Shown: positions 7,954-16,258, numbered from the stretch's first letter. The stretch: DNA of 64,000 nt from Pandoraea anhela (GCF_902459655.1 NZ_CABPSB010000006.1:124001-188000), one strand, 5' to 3'. Numbers and translations: made by a program. The notes: generated from the sequence alone by a model not told the origin.

Positions 7954-10557
7954 TCAAATGCTGAAGCGGCGGCGCTTCGGGACCAACCTGCCCTCCGAAG
8001 TCTCGATCATATCGATCACCTGCCGAGCTGGCGTCGGACTATAGCTAATGTGGATGGGCCGCTCGCTACCGTAAAAATACAGACGGTCGAACTTCACGTT
8101 TCCGATGATCCATTCGACAACGTCAGCCATATCCTCGTCTTCGACAAGAAAATCACACGCCGCACCGAGACGGTCGCAAATATGTCCGCCACGACGATTT
8201 CTTTCGTGAGCGGCGTGTTGATCCAGCTTTGGCGCGATCCGCCCGTTTATCTTAGATGCCAAGGCCGGAGAACAAAAGCCGTACGTCAGTTTAACCATGC
8301 CGAAGTACTCGATGACTGGGTCAATTACATGGGAAGCCAGATCGAAGATCGCATTAAAGCTTTCCGGCTCAAGTGGCATATTTTCGATATCTAACGCCTC
8401 CTGCGTTTCACCGCACTCAATTAATTCTCGAAACGTTAAATAACGCCCACATTTTTGATCCAATGATGGAATCGATTTAGATCGAATCAGTCTGTAGCCA
8501 TCTAAAACCAATCGTATTTCATCGATTTTTTTGTTAAACGCCTCAGCACTTGGCCCGTATCCATCAAAGTCGAAGACCCCTAAATCATCCAACGCGGACT
8601 CAAACAACACTTGCTCGGCAAAAAAGGGCGACTCCTCGTTAAGGAAGCGAGATTTTCTATATAGATACGGTTCAGGATAGACATTCCCGTAATCGAAAAT
8701 GGTCAATTCTTGCTTACGCAAATTTATTTTTACTCGTTGAATCATTCGAGGCAACGGTGATCCAAAAAAATCGTCAAATTTCATCATTGTCAACTTTCCA
8801 GACGAAATATGGATCTTCAACAGATCTGCGCTCGTGACATCGCCATAGAGAACCGTACCGCAACCAATATAGGCACGCAGGATTGGAGGCAGTCGCTCAA
8901 CAAGGCTCGTATGGAGCTGAAGAGAAACACCGTCCTCCAGCCATCCTAGACCTTGCTCTGCCGCCTGAGCGCACGCACTAGATATCTGCGCCATATCCGC
9001 CAAGCTGAACAGTAGCTCTTTGCCGGCGAAAAGTGCACTCGGATAGCTGCCGAAGAATGCTTTCACGTCAGCCTGGAGTTGAGGCTCGAGCCTGCTGTAT
9101 GGAGAACGCTTGTCGAATTGCAGTAACGCGAAGTAGACGCGGAGATCATCCGTGCGCGAGGACGCCGCTCGCTCAAGGAGGAGCGTTGCATCATCCTTTG
9201 TCTCTTTGAGAAACCTGATGGCGGCAGCTATCGATCCGAACGTGCCAACCTCTTGCCGCAGCTCCTGCAATTCGTTTCTGACCGGATCACGGCCGAGCGT
9301 CAGGCAAAGTCGCCAGAGTTCATCGAGAGACTCACGATGGCTTTCATACAGCAGCTCAAGGCGATTTGTCTTGCGCTTAGCAACAGGATTTTCGGCAGGG
9401 CGTCGGGCCGCCGGACGGGCCAAAGACGTGGGCGGGACGATTCGCCGCTTACTTTTGACTCGAGCAAAGCGAAAGCGCTGCTCCTGATCCTTATCCTTGA
9501 AGACAAAAAATACACCCGGCCCAACCGCTATGGCATCGTTCTCCGTGACGCGATCGATGAAGGCTTTCAATTCCGCTTGCGAGTAGTACTTTTGGAAAGT
9601 ATTTCTCGAAGTTAGGACGCCGTCACCGTAGGGAACACCGCGGACAGAATCCTGATTGGAAAGCATGGCGGATACGACAAGGATCTCGTTTGACAGAGAG
9701 TACGATGTCTTAATAGCGAGTTCACGTTCAGCCGCGTTCTCGATCACATTTATGACAAATCCAAGATTAACGATGGAAGCAGATTTGATCGGCTGCTCAT
9801 TCGCGTAATGAGGATCCCAGCCTGCTGCGTCAATTCCAAGCCCCTTGAGTCCTCTTATGTCGTCCCCTCGGCCGCAACCGTAATCGAATAGCGTGCGCGT
9901 CCCGTCGAGAAATCCAAAGCGCGAAAGCATCTGTATCGGCGCCGAGAAGGTGTAGCGAGACAACGCCGTGCGATGACGTTCGATTAGACCGTTACTGCTT
10001 GCGCTCTGCGAGTCCTCTGGTTCGTGGTTCGCAATCGGCACGAGCTCGTGATCCGACAACAGATAGCCCCGCTGCTTGATGAGAGCTTCGAAGTTCTGGC
10101 GGAAGCCAATACGAGCTGGATCGTCGAATAGCCCTATCTGTTCAGCCACATCGGTCAACTGCCTGAAGACTTCCCAACGCGGATGATCACGGGCTATGAG
10201 CAATTCCTTACGATGCAAGATCGGTGGGTTGATCGACGATTCGTAGCTCCGAAACCGGCACCTCTTCTGATCAAGATCAACAGACCAACTGCGCTGTAGG
10301 ACGGGGAACGCCTCGTCAAAGAACCCCGGGTAGTCGAGCAAAGACATATTCGACATGGAGAGTCCTACCCGGATAACGTTGAAATCGTTCCCGGCAGTCA
10401 GGCTCGCCAGCAAAATACCCTCGTCTATGCTGCGCCGCAACGTGTCTGGAAGACGCTCCAGAAGAGACACATGAAAATATGCGTCGCTCGCAACGACCTT
10501 CCCGATCCCAGCATCTAAATGCGTCAAAAAATCTTCCCTGGCGGTTGTCAAACTCAT
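7954..10557 (-). CDS. DNA phosphorothioation-associated putative methyltransferase, with duplicated flanking module and M15-like C-terminus
   Basis: 867 residues. The central SAM-methyltransferase domain has motif I FDYGCGRGDD (224-233), GWDP at 247-249 and VNLGFVINVIE (263-273), then a TFQKYY segment, a signature I associate with the NCBIfam DNA phosphorothioation-associated putative methyltransferases. Residues about 28-168 and 548-691 align with each other (both open with SL-ERLP--LR and keep a Y-RK-------F-----D--G-FDD/FDF pattern), so the catalytic core is flanked by a duplicated module, possibly target recognition. Residues about 705-838 resemble peptidase M15_3 folds (YLTFREL, IDPVIEYFG, GAACD, RPIHISY). 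Canonical dnd genes are not seen. Methylation of DNA is inferred, not shown. Confidence 0.8.
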   Translation of the reverse strand: MSLTTAREDFLTHLDAGIGKVVASDAYFHVSLLERLPDTLRRSIDEGILLASLTAGNDFNVIRVGLSMSNMSLLDYPGFFDEAFPVLQRSWSVDLDQKRCRFRSYESSINPPILHRKELLIARDHPRWEVFRQLTDVAEQIGLFDDPARIGFRQNFEALIKQRGYLLSDHELVPIANHEPEDSQSASSNGLIERHRTALSRYTFSAPIQMLSRFGFLDGTRTLFDYGCGRGDDIRGLKGLGIDAAGWDPHYANEQPIKSASIVNLGFVINVIENAAERELAIKTSYSLSNEILVVSAMLSNQDSVRGVPYGDGVLTSRNTFQKYYSQAELKAFIDRVTENDAIAVGPGVFFVFKDKDQEQRFRFARVKSKRRIVPPTSLARPAARRPAENPVAKRKTNRLELLYESHRESLDELWRLCLTLGRDPVRNELQELRQEVGTFGSIAAAIRFLKETKDDATLLLERAASSRTDDLRVYFALLQFDKRSPYSRLEPQLQADVKAFFGSYPSALFAGKELLFSLADMAQISSACAQAAEQGLGWLEDGVSLQLHTSLVERLPPILRAYIGCGTVLYGDVTSADLLKIHISSGKLTMMKFDDFFGSPLPRMIQRVKINLRKQELTIFDYGNVYPEPYLYRKSRFLNEESPFFAEQVLFESALDDLGVFDFDGYGPSAEAFNKKIDEIRLVLDGYRLIRSKSIPSLDQKCGRYLTFRELIECGETQEALDIENMPLEPESFNAIFDLASHVIDPVIEYFGMVKLTYGFCSPALASKINGRIAPKLDQHAAHERNRRGGHICDRLGAACDFLVEDEDMADVVEWIIGNVKFDRLYFYGSERPIHISYSPTPARQVIDMIETSEGRLVPKRRRFSI

Positions 10558-10845
10558 CTCGTAACTCTCGATACTGGAATCGCCGTTCTCGCGCGCCTGC
10601 CGCCTCCGTAGGGGACCGGCTAGTTCGACCTCACAACAGGATAACGCGCCTCAAGACGACATAAGTGCTCTACCGACCCGAATTGCAACACTAGAACCGG
10701 TAGGCGGAATCAAGCACACGTTAGGCTCCCGGCGCGCACGCAATCCAAACAAATTTCAAACATATATCACCTACCTGAGCACGGCCAACCATGGCCTCTC
10801 CGCCTGCGCAATTTCGCGCCGGTGCAACTTCGTTCAGGATCGTTG
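10558..10845. promoter_or_regulatory. Divergent intergenic region between methyltransferase and zinc-ribbon gene
   Basis: 288 bp separating two divergent genes, so it should hold both promoters. It is richer in A/T near 10730-10790 than the flanks. I see no clear operator palindrome and no third gene. Confidence 0.35.
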
Positions 10846-11178
10846 ATGACTACCCCATGCCCACGCTGCCGGTCCCCCCGGATTGAGTCACTCAACCGCG
10901 CAACCAAGATCGGCGGTACAGTCGGAGCGATCGCAGGCACTGCCGGCGGCGTTGCCATGACAGTGACCGGCGCGGAAACCGGCGCCGCGGTTGGAATGAT
11001 CGCTGGTCCCATTGGGGCCGTACTCGGAGGTATCGCAGGCGCGATCCTCGGCGGATTGGTGTGCGGCACAACTGGATGCGCCGCCGGCGCTGCTCTTGGC
11101 GAAGCCGTTGATACAAACGTGCTAGACAACCTCCGCTGCCTAGATTGCGGGCATACGTTCGGCAATCCCCGCGCCTGA
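10846..11178 (+). CDS. Small zinc-ribbon protein with glycine-zipper membrane stretch
   Basis: 110 residues from ATG 10846, preceded by AGGA; a GTG 24 nt upstream is possible but less well placed. CPRC at residues 4-7 and CLDCGH near the C-terminus form a split zinc ribbon. Between them lie about 70 Gly/Ala-rich residues with GxxxG spacing, typical of glycine-zipper proteins that insert in or act on membranes. It precedes the DUF932 gene and points the same way, with a strong hairpin between them. Function unknown. Such zinc-ribbon/glycine-zipper proteins are common on plasmids and integrative elements. Confidence 0.65.
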   Translation: MTTPCPRCRSPRIESLNRATKIGGTVGAIAGTAGGVAMTVTGAETGAAVGMIAGPIGAVLGGIAGAILGGLVCGTTGCAAGAALGEAVDTNVLDNLRCLDCGHTFGNPRA

Positions 11179-11210
11179 ATCACCCGTCCGTTTCCTTTTC
11201 TTGTCTCGTG

Positions 11211-11238
11211 ATAGAGCCCGGCCTACGCCGGGCTCTAT
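11211..11238 (+). terminator. Perfect 12-bp hairpin upstream of DUF932 gene
   Basis: Arms 11211-11222 and 11227-11238 (ATAGAGCCCGGC / GCCGGGCTCTAT) with a 4-nt CTAC loop. It lies 33 bp after the previous gene and 26 bp before the next start. There is no proper U-tract, so it may be a weak terminator or a mRNA-stabilising/processing element. Confidence 0.6.
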
Positions 11239-11263
11239 CCGTTTACGTCCAAGGAGTTTCATC

Positions 11264-12232
11264 ATGCATCTCGTCCAATCCATGGCTTACGTCGGCGAAT
11301 CCCCGTGGCATGGTATCGGTAATCAACTTGCACCCAAGCAGCCACTCGAAATGTGGGCGCGGCAGGCCGGTATGAACTGGCGTATTGAGGAAGCCGAGGT
11401 GCGCTTCATCTCGGCAACCGCCGGGTCTGGCCTTGGCGCGATTCAAGCTTTCCCGGAGCAGAAAGTGCTCTATCGCTCGGATACGAAAGCGCCGCTGGCC
11501 GTCGTCTCCTCGAAATATCAAGTAGTGCAACCGGAAGCCATTCTCGAGTTTTATCGAGACCTTGTAGATGTCGGTGGCTTCGAGCTGGAAACGGCCGGCG
11601 TGCTCAAGGAAGGGCGCAAACTATGGGCGCTTGCGAAGACGGGCCAGAGTACCACGCTCAAGGGTCGTGATCGCGTGGATGGCTATCTTCTTCTTGCGAC
11701 CGCTTGCGACGGTTCGCTCGCAACAACCGCGCAGTTCACGTCGGTTCGTGTCGTGTGCAACAACACGCTCGCAATTGCACTCGGTGACAATACCGGTGCC
11801 GTCAAAGTGTCGCATCGCAGCCATTTCGACGGGCAGGCTGTCAAGCGCCAGCTTGGGATCGCGATCTCTTCGTGGGACGGCTTCATGGCACGTGTGAAAG
11901 CCCTATCGGAGTGCAAGGTCAACGATGCAGCAGCCGAGACATTCTTCGGTCGCGTGTTGACTTATCCCGCCAGTGGCGCCAGCTCCCCAGTCACGGCGAC
12001 CAACGACAGTGCGATCAAAGCAGTTCAGGAACTGTTCTCGGGTCGCGGCAAGGGCGCAGACCTGGCGTCGGCGGCAGGTACAGCGTGGGGACTGCTCAAC
12101 AGCGTAACTGAATTCGTCGACCACCAGCGCCGTGCGCGCAGCGACGATCACCGGCGCGATGCCGCGTGGTTCGGCACCGGCGCAGCCCTCAAGCAGAAAG
12201 CATTCGAGGAAGCGATGAAGCTCGTCGCTTGA
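11264..12232 (+). CDS. DUF932 domain protein (phage/plasmid type)
   Basis: 322 residues from ATG 11264, preceded by AAGGAG 8 nt upstream; earlier in-frame starts have no ribosome site. The opening (SMAYVGESPWHGIG), the central TSVRVVCNNTLAIAL and an FGRVL-type C-terminal part are characteristic of the DUF932 family carried by phages, plasmids and integrative elements. No enzymatic motif is known to me; a role in DNA metabolism of the element is inferred from its constant neighbourhood with YqaJ. Here it sits 68 bp upstream of a YqaJ gene, separated by a hairpin, as the second gene of a plus-strand module. Confidence 0.85.
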   Translation: MHLVQSMAYVGESPWHGIGNQLAPKQPLEMWARQAGMNWRIEEAEVRFISATAGSGLGAIQAFPEQKVLYRSDTKAPLAVVSSKYQVVQPEAILEFYRDLVDVGGFELETAGVLKEGRKLWALAKTGQSTTLKGRDRVDGYLLLATACDGSLATTAQFTSVRVVCNNTLAIALGDNTGAVKVSHRSHFDGQAVKRQLGIAISSWDGFMARVKALSECKVNDAAAETFFGRVLTYPASGASSPVTATNDSAIKAVQELFSGRGKGADLASAAGTAWGLLNSVTEFVDHQRRARSDDHRRDAAWFGTGAALKQKAFEEAMKLVA

Positions 12233-12251
12233 AACCATGCCTTTTACATCC

Positions 12252-12280
12252 ATGCCCGGCCGGAACTCCCCGCCGGGCAT
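12252..12280 (+). terminator. Hairpin between DUF932 and YqaJ genes
   Basis: Arms ATGCCCGGC (12252-12260) and GCCGGGCAT (12272-12280) around an 11-nt loop, followed by TTCATTT. It shares the CCCGGC/GCCGGG core with the hairpin before DUF932. Weak terminator or processing element. Confidence 0.6.
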
Positions 12281-12299
12281 TTCATTTGTGGAGGTTGAA

Positions 12300-13295
12300 A
12301 TGGCTTCGCTTGAGCCCGTGGGACATCATCGCAGCCGTTCACCATTGCGGCTTGTGGAGACGAAGAACATGTCGCGCGAAGATTGGCTGGAGGCGAGAAA
12401 ATCCGGGATCGGTGGATCGGATGCGGCGGCAGCCGTGGGTCTCTCCCCCTACCAAAGTGCTCTCGAATTGTGGCTTGTAAAGACTGGGCGCGACGCAAAC
12501 CTGCCGAAACCCGATCCGGACGACACGACCGAGCCGGTCTACTGGGGAACATTACTGGAGCCGATTGTCGCGGCGTCTTATACGAAGCAAACCGGCAACC
12601 GTGTGCGGCGCGTCAACGCCGTTCTACAGCATCCGTCATTACCCTGGATGCTCGCCAATGTAGATCGTGAAGTCGTCGGAAATCGCGACGTGCAACTGCT
12701 CGAATGCAAGACCGCTGGAGAATTCGGCGCACGCTTGTGGCGCGATGGCGTTCCCGAATACGTGCAAATTCAGACTCAGCACCAGCTCATGGTCACAGGC
12801 AAGCAGGCGGCCGATGTTGCGGTATTGCTGTGCGGCCAGAAGCTCGATGTGCACCGCATCGAGCGCGACGACGCATTGATCGCACGGCTGGTCGAACTCG
12901 AAGCCGCCTTCTGGCGGTATGTGGAAACCGATACGCCGCCGCCCGCCGATGGATCGGAATCGGCGGATCGTGCGCTGCGCTGTCTTTATCCAGGCGCAGG
13001 CGGCACGGTCGATTTCACGGATGACCGTCGCCTGTCGTCGACGTTCGCGGATCTGATCGCCGTGCGTGCCGAGATCGAGACCCGCCAGACGCTTGAAGCC
13101 AGGTTGAAACAGACCATCATGCAAAGCATGGGCGAAGCGGACCGCGCCCAGTTCGACACGGGTTCCGTGTCGTTCAAGCGCAGCAAGGATAGCTCCGGCG
13201 TCGATCTCAAACGGCTGCTTGCCGATCACCCTCAGTTCGCGACGCAATACGCAACCACGAAACCGGGTTCCCGCCGGTTTCTCGTATCGACCTGA
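12300..13295 (+). CDS. YqaJ-family viral recombinase (exonuclease)
   Basis: 331 residues from ATG 12300 with GGAGG 8 nt upstream. YqaJ/lambda-exonuclease signatures: WLEARKSGIGGSDAAAAVGLSPY near the N-terminus, then LECKTAGEF, the E-x-K metal/catalytic strand, then VQIQTQHQLMVTG, the QxxxxM helix. The family trims double-stranded DNA ends for single-strand annealing recombination, usually with a partner ssDNA-binding protein. I see no RecT/Bet gene beside it; the next gene could be the element's partner. Hairpin-preceded second gene of the DUF932 module. Confident call. Confidence 0.92.
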   Translation: MASLEPVGHHRSRSPLRLVETKNMSREDWLEARKSGIGGSDAAAAVGLSPYQSALELWLVKTGRDANLPKPDPDDTTEPVYWGTLLEPIVAASYTKQTGNRVRRVNAVLQHPSLPWMLANVDREVVGNRDVQLLECKTAGEFGARLWRDGVPEYVQIQTQHQLMVTGKQAADVAVLLCGQKLDVHRIERDDALIARLVELEAAFWRYVETDTPPPADGSESADRALRCLYPGAGGTVDFTDDRRLSSTFADLIAVRAEIETRQTLEARLKQTIMQSMGEADRAQFDTGSVSFKRSKDSSGVDLKRLLADHPQFATQYATTKPGSRRFLVST

Positions 13296-13338
13296 CCTAC
13301 CGTTCCATTACTTCTACTACATCTACAGGAGCATTGTC

Positions 13339-14262
13339 ATGCTGAAGGGCCTTGCTATCACCCCACCAGTTGTCGGAAGAATCTCCATCGGCCGTGTTGT
13401 CGAGAAGAACGGCAAGCGTCTGCCGGAGAAGGACGATCAGTTCACTTTGACGACCCAAGTCTGGAGCCGGGAGGGCTGGCTTCTGCACCCACTCAACGAA
13501 ACCCTGCGCAAGGCTAATACGGGCAAGCTGCGCGCCATCCCCGTGCGCTTCCTGTTCAACGATCCCGATCTGAACCTACGTGCTGAGTATTCGTGTTTCG
13601 ACCGCGACACGGGACGACCAGTGTGCGTCGGCAATGGGGAAACCTGCCGTCGTGCCGGTGATTCAGGTATCGAAGAATTGCCGTGCCCGTCGCCAGATGC
13701 CTGTGTGTTCGGTCAGGCCGGAGCTTGCAAGCCCTACGGGCGGCTCAATGTGCTGATTGGCGAGGAAGACGAACTCGGGTCTTTCGTGTTCAGGACCACG
13801 AGCTTCAACTCGATCCGCACATTAGCGGCACGGCTGCACTACTTTTCCGCAGTCTCGCGCAACCTGCTCGCCTGCCTGCCGCTCGAACTTAAGTTGAGGG
13901 GGAAAAGTACGACTCAAAGCTACCGCTCCGCGATCTACTACGTCGACCTCGGCGTGCGCACGGGTAGCAGGCTCGAAGCGGCAATTACCGAAGCGCGCGA
14001 ACTCGACGCCCGGCGCAAGGCCGCTGGCTTCGACCAACAGGCACTCGATACCGCCGCGCACGCCGGGCTCAGTAACGGCGCATTCGAGGAGAGTATCGAG
14101 GATGGCGGCGCAGCCGTGGACGAGTTCTACCCACAGGAAACGCCGGGCGACGCGCCGCACGAAGCCCCCGCATCCCCCGCAGCGGCAAGCGGGCCGCCGC
14201 CGTCAACGCTGCGCGACAAGATGGAACGCAGGGCCGCGCAGCTCGGCGGCAAGGCAGCATGA
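13339..14262 (+). CDS. Hydrolase or metal-binding type element protein (recombination-module partner)
   Basis: 307 residues, start ATG 13339 with CAGGAG 8 nt upstream. It opens MLKGLAITPPVVGRISIG and contains FDRDTGRPVCVGNGETCRR with further Cys residues (CPSPDACVFGQAGACKPYG), a four-plus-Cys cluster likely to bind zinc or an iron-sulfur centre. I recall this family being annotated as hydrolase or metal-binding protein next to DUF932 and YqaJ on integrative elements; its biochemical role is unknown. The C-terminal 60 residues are Pro/Ala-rich and acidic. Its last codons overlap the next start by 4 nt (ATGA). It may be the ssDNA-annealing partner of YqaJ; that is inference. Confidence 0.72.
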   Translation: MLKGLAITPPVVGRISIGRVVEKNGKRLPEKDDQFTLTTQVWSREGWLLHPLNETLRKANTGKLRAIPVRFLFNDPDLNLRAEYSCFDRDTGRPVCVGNGETCRRAGDSGIEELPCPSPDACVFGQAGACKPYGRLNVLIGEEDELGSFVFRTTSFNSIRTLAARLHYFSAVSRNLLACLPLELKLRGKSTTQSYRSAIYYVDLGVRTGSRLEAAITEARELDARRKAAGFDQQALDTAAHAGLSNGAFEESIEDGGAAVDEFYPQETPGDAPHEAPASPAAASGPPPSTLRDKMERRAAQLGGKAA

Positions 14263-15326
14263 CGCGTCGCACTGCGCTCGCCCTGGGGGTTGTAGCGACG
14301 GCAACCGCGCTCAGCCTGTCCGTTCTGGCCGGCTGGCAGCGTGGCGGATCACTGCCGGAGCGAGTCGCCTGGGTGGCGATCGGCCTGGTGCTCGTCACGA
14401 GCGCGCACCTGTTACCGGCACTACTTCGGGAATCGTCGTTCCTCATCCGCAGCATAGGTAGCGTGCTATGGGGAGCATCCCTGATCACCGCGTGCATCGG
14501 CCATGCGGTTTTCTTCGTGACTGCCCAGCAGCATGCGGGGGAACTGCGGGTGTCGGCTGTCCCCGCACCTCCCGTTCCGGTATCCAGTCGTAGTCTCACG
14601 ACAGTCATGTCGGAACGGGCGAATGCGACGGCACAACTCGCCACGGCTCATGCCCATTACTGCGTTGGGAACTGCGCGACGCTGGAAGCCCGTCGCACGA
14701 CGCTCGCGGCCAGGGTGGAGGCGTTGAACGCCGAAGCGGACGACATTCGACGCCAGCAAGCCGACGACGACCGGACCACAGCCCGTCGCGACGCGGTACG
14801 CGCCGATCCGGTCACGTCGCGACTCGCTGCGTTACTCGGCATACCCGTCGCAGGCATCGACCTGCTGTCCGGGTCGCTCTTCGCAGCAGTACTGGAGGGC
14901 GTCGCCTGCCTGCTGTGGGCGCTGGCACTGCGGCCATCGTCGTTGCCCGTCGTAACAGAAGTCGCGACGGTAACGGGTTCTGCCGACACAACTGTGCCGA
15001 CGGTCGCGGCAGTCGCAAACGGGACGCCCCCGCCCGATCCAGTCGTCGCGCCGGTCACGGTAAGTCACACCGATGCGGCCGTTAGTCGCAAAACTGCCTC
15101 ACCCCGTCGCAGCGGCATGAGGAACAGTCGCGTCCAGCGAAACGATCGGCGATTGTCATCATCGACCTCCGAATCCACGGACGTGCACCTGGCGCAACTC
15201 GATCGCGACGTTGCAGCCGGGATCGTCCGACCGACCGTCGCTGATATCCGCCGTCATCTGGGTTGCTCCCAGGCGAAGGCGGTCGCCCTGCGTCGCCAGC
15301 TCACCGAACCCGACGTAACGGCATAG
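14259..15326 (+). CDS. Multi-pass membrane protein with C-terminal DNA-binding-like tail
   Basis: 355 residues, translationally coupled to the upstream gene. Predicted membrane segments lie at about residues 5-25, 33-55, 65-88 and 190-220. Between segments 3 and 4 is a loop of about 100 residues with CxxxxC and heptad-like Ala/Arg sequence that may form a coiled coil. The C-terminal ~60 residues (DRDVAAGIVRPTVADIRRHL then SQAKAVALRRQL) look like a helix-turn-helix of the kind found in plasmid KfrA/DUF-type proteins. This layout recalls integrative-element membrane proteins that tether DNA. No family name I can defend. Confidence 0.6.
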   Translation: MTRRTALALGVVATATALSLSVLAGWQRGGSLPERVAWVAIGLVLVTSAHLLPALLRESSFLIRSIGSVLWGASLITACIGHAVFFVTAQQHAGELRVSAVPAPPVPVSSRSLTTVMSERANATAQLATAHAHYCVGNCATLEARRTTLAARVEALNAEADDIRRQQADDDRTTARRDAVRADPVTSRLAALLGIPVAGIDLLSGSLFAAVLEGVACLLWALALRPSSLPVVTEVATVTGSADTTVPTVAAVANGTPPPDPVVAPVTVSHTDAAVSRKTASPRRSGMRNSRVQRNDRRLSSSTSESTDVHLAQLDRDVAAGIVRPTVADIRRHLGCSQAKAVALRRQLTEPDVTA

Positions 15327-15475
15327 AAGACCGAAGCCGCGAACCGCTATTTCCATCTGCGCTAGTACAGGAACGGTAACGAGCATCTGACGTTCAGCCG
15401 CACCGATCTGGTTGACCAGATGAACCGCATCCTCGCGAAGCACTACCCGAACGCGCTCACCTCCGAGGCGCGGTA
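15327..15475 (+). pseudogene. DUF4942-like C-terminal remnant with in-frame stop
   Basis: Read from 15327 the frame gives KTEAANRYFHLR, a TAG stop, then YRNGNEHLTFSRTDLVDQMN and a short tail ending at TAG 15473-15475. The NGN-HL-F-R-DLVD---N-IL pattern is the C-terminal signature of DUF4942 proteins, which accompany DUF932 on mobile elements. No start or upstream domain survives. A decayed gene fragment. Confidence 0.6.
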
Positions 15476-15587
15476 GCTCCCGTCACCGAACGCGTCCTGC
15501 GCCCGGCTTACTTTTTTCTCACTTTCAGCGACACGCTATCCGGTCGATCCGGAGGCCTGTGCTCGTCCGTCTTCTGGAGAATTCGTC

Positions 15588-15971
15588 ATGAATCAGCCTA
15601 CCCGACTCAAACCGCTTTTCCGTCCGGGACGCCTGCTCGTCGCGCCGGACGTGCTCACGGCACTCCGTGCGAACGGCATCCCCGTCGTCAGTGTTTTACT
15701 CAGGCATGTTGCAGGCGACTGGGGCACGGTGTCCGACGAGGACCACGAGCAGAACGATCTGTCAATCTCGGCTGGCCTGCGCCTGATCTCGCTCTACCGT
15801 CTGCCTGACCAAAGTCGAATTCTGGTTATCACCGAGTGGGATCGCTCGAACACGACCATCGAACATCTTGATGACCTCGTGTCCGACGGCGCCGCACGTG
15901 AGGAGCGGCCCGCGACTCGTCGCTATCCGGTCTGGCCTTCCGCCAGCTACGGGAAGGAGCTTCGCGCATGA
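15588..15971 (+). CDS. Small conserved element protein, paralogue 1 (GDWG / ITEWDRS family)
   Basis: 127 residues with GGAG 10 nt before the ATG. Core: GIPVVSVLLRHVAGDWGTVSDEDHEQND, then LRLISLY and ILVITEWDRSNTTI. The same blocks recur in the next gene, so the two are tandem paralogues. This family of about 100 residues is widespread on plasmids and ICEs, and I recall automatic annotation as type I restriction subunit M, which its size does not support. The C-terminal 35 residues are extra compared with paralogue 2. Function unknown. Confidence 0.7.
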   Translation: MNQPTRLKPLFRPGRLLVAPDVLTALRANGIPVVSVLLRHVAGDWGTVSDEDHEQNDLSISAGLRLISLYRLPDQSRILVITEWDRSNTTIEHLDDLVSDGAAREERPATRRYPVWPSASYGKELRA

Positions 15972-16258
15972 GTCGCTACGCGAATGGGCCTCGCTTTCCG
16001 ATGGGCCGTCCCGCCATCACGCCAGCAGCCGAAGGAGTACTCGAAGCGGTAGGCATACCGGCAATCTTACTGCTCGCCCGCCATATTCATGGCGATTGGG
16101 GCAACCTTCCGGCCGAAGACCAGACTGCGAACGAACTGGCGCTGCTAACGGGCAAACGCCTGCTATCAAGCTACGACCTGCCGGATGGCCGGAAGGTCTG
16201 GATCATTACGGAGGCCGACCGCTCGGTAACGACGATTCTGCTGCCCGACGACTACTAA
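15968..16258 (+). CDS. Small conserved element protein, paralogue 2 (GDWG / ITEADRS family)
   Basis: 96 residues, ATG overlapping the stop of paralogue 1 by 4 nt. Aligns along its length with the upstream protein: GIPAILLLARHIHGDWGNLP, then RLLSSYDLPDGRKVWIITE and DRSVTTILLPDDY. This copy looks closer to the family consensus because it ends at the LLP-[DE]-[DE]Y motif. The pair ends convergently, 6 bp from the XRE regulator stop. Probably one functional unit made by duplication; a partner or inhibitor role is possible but not shown. Confidence 0.72.
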   Translation: MSRYANGPRFPMGRPAITPAAEGVLEAVGIPAILLLARHIHGDWGNLPAEDQTANELALLTGKRLLSSYDLPDGRKVWIITEADRSVTTILLPDDY

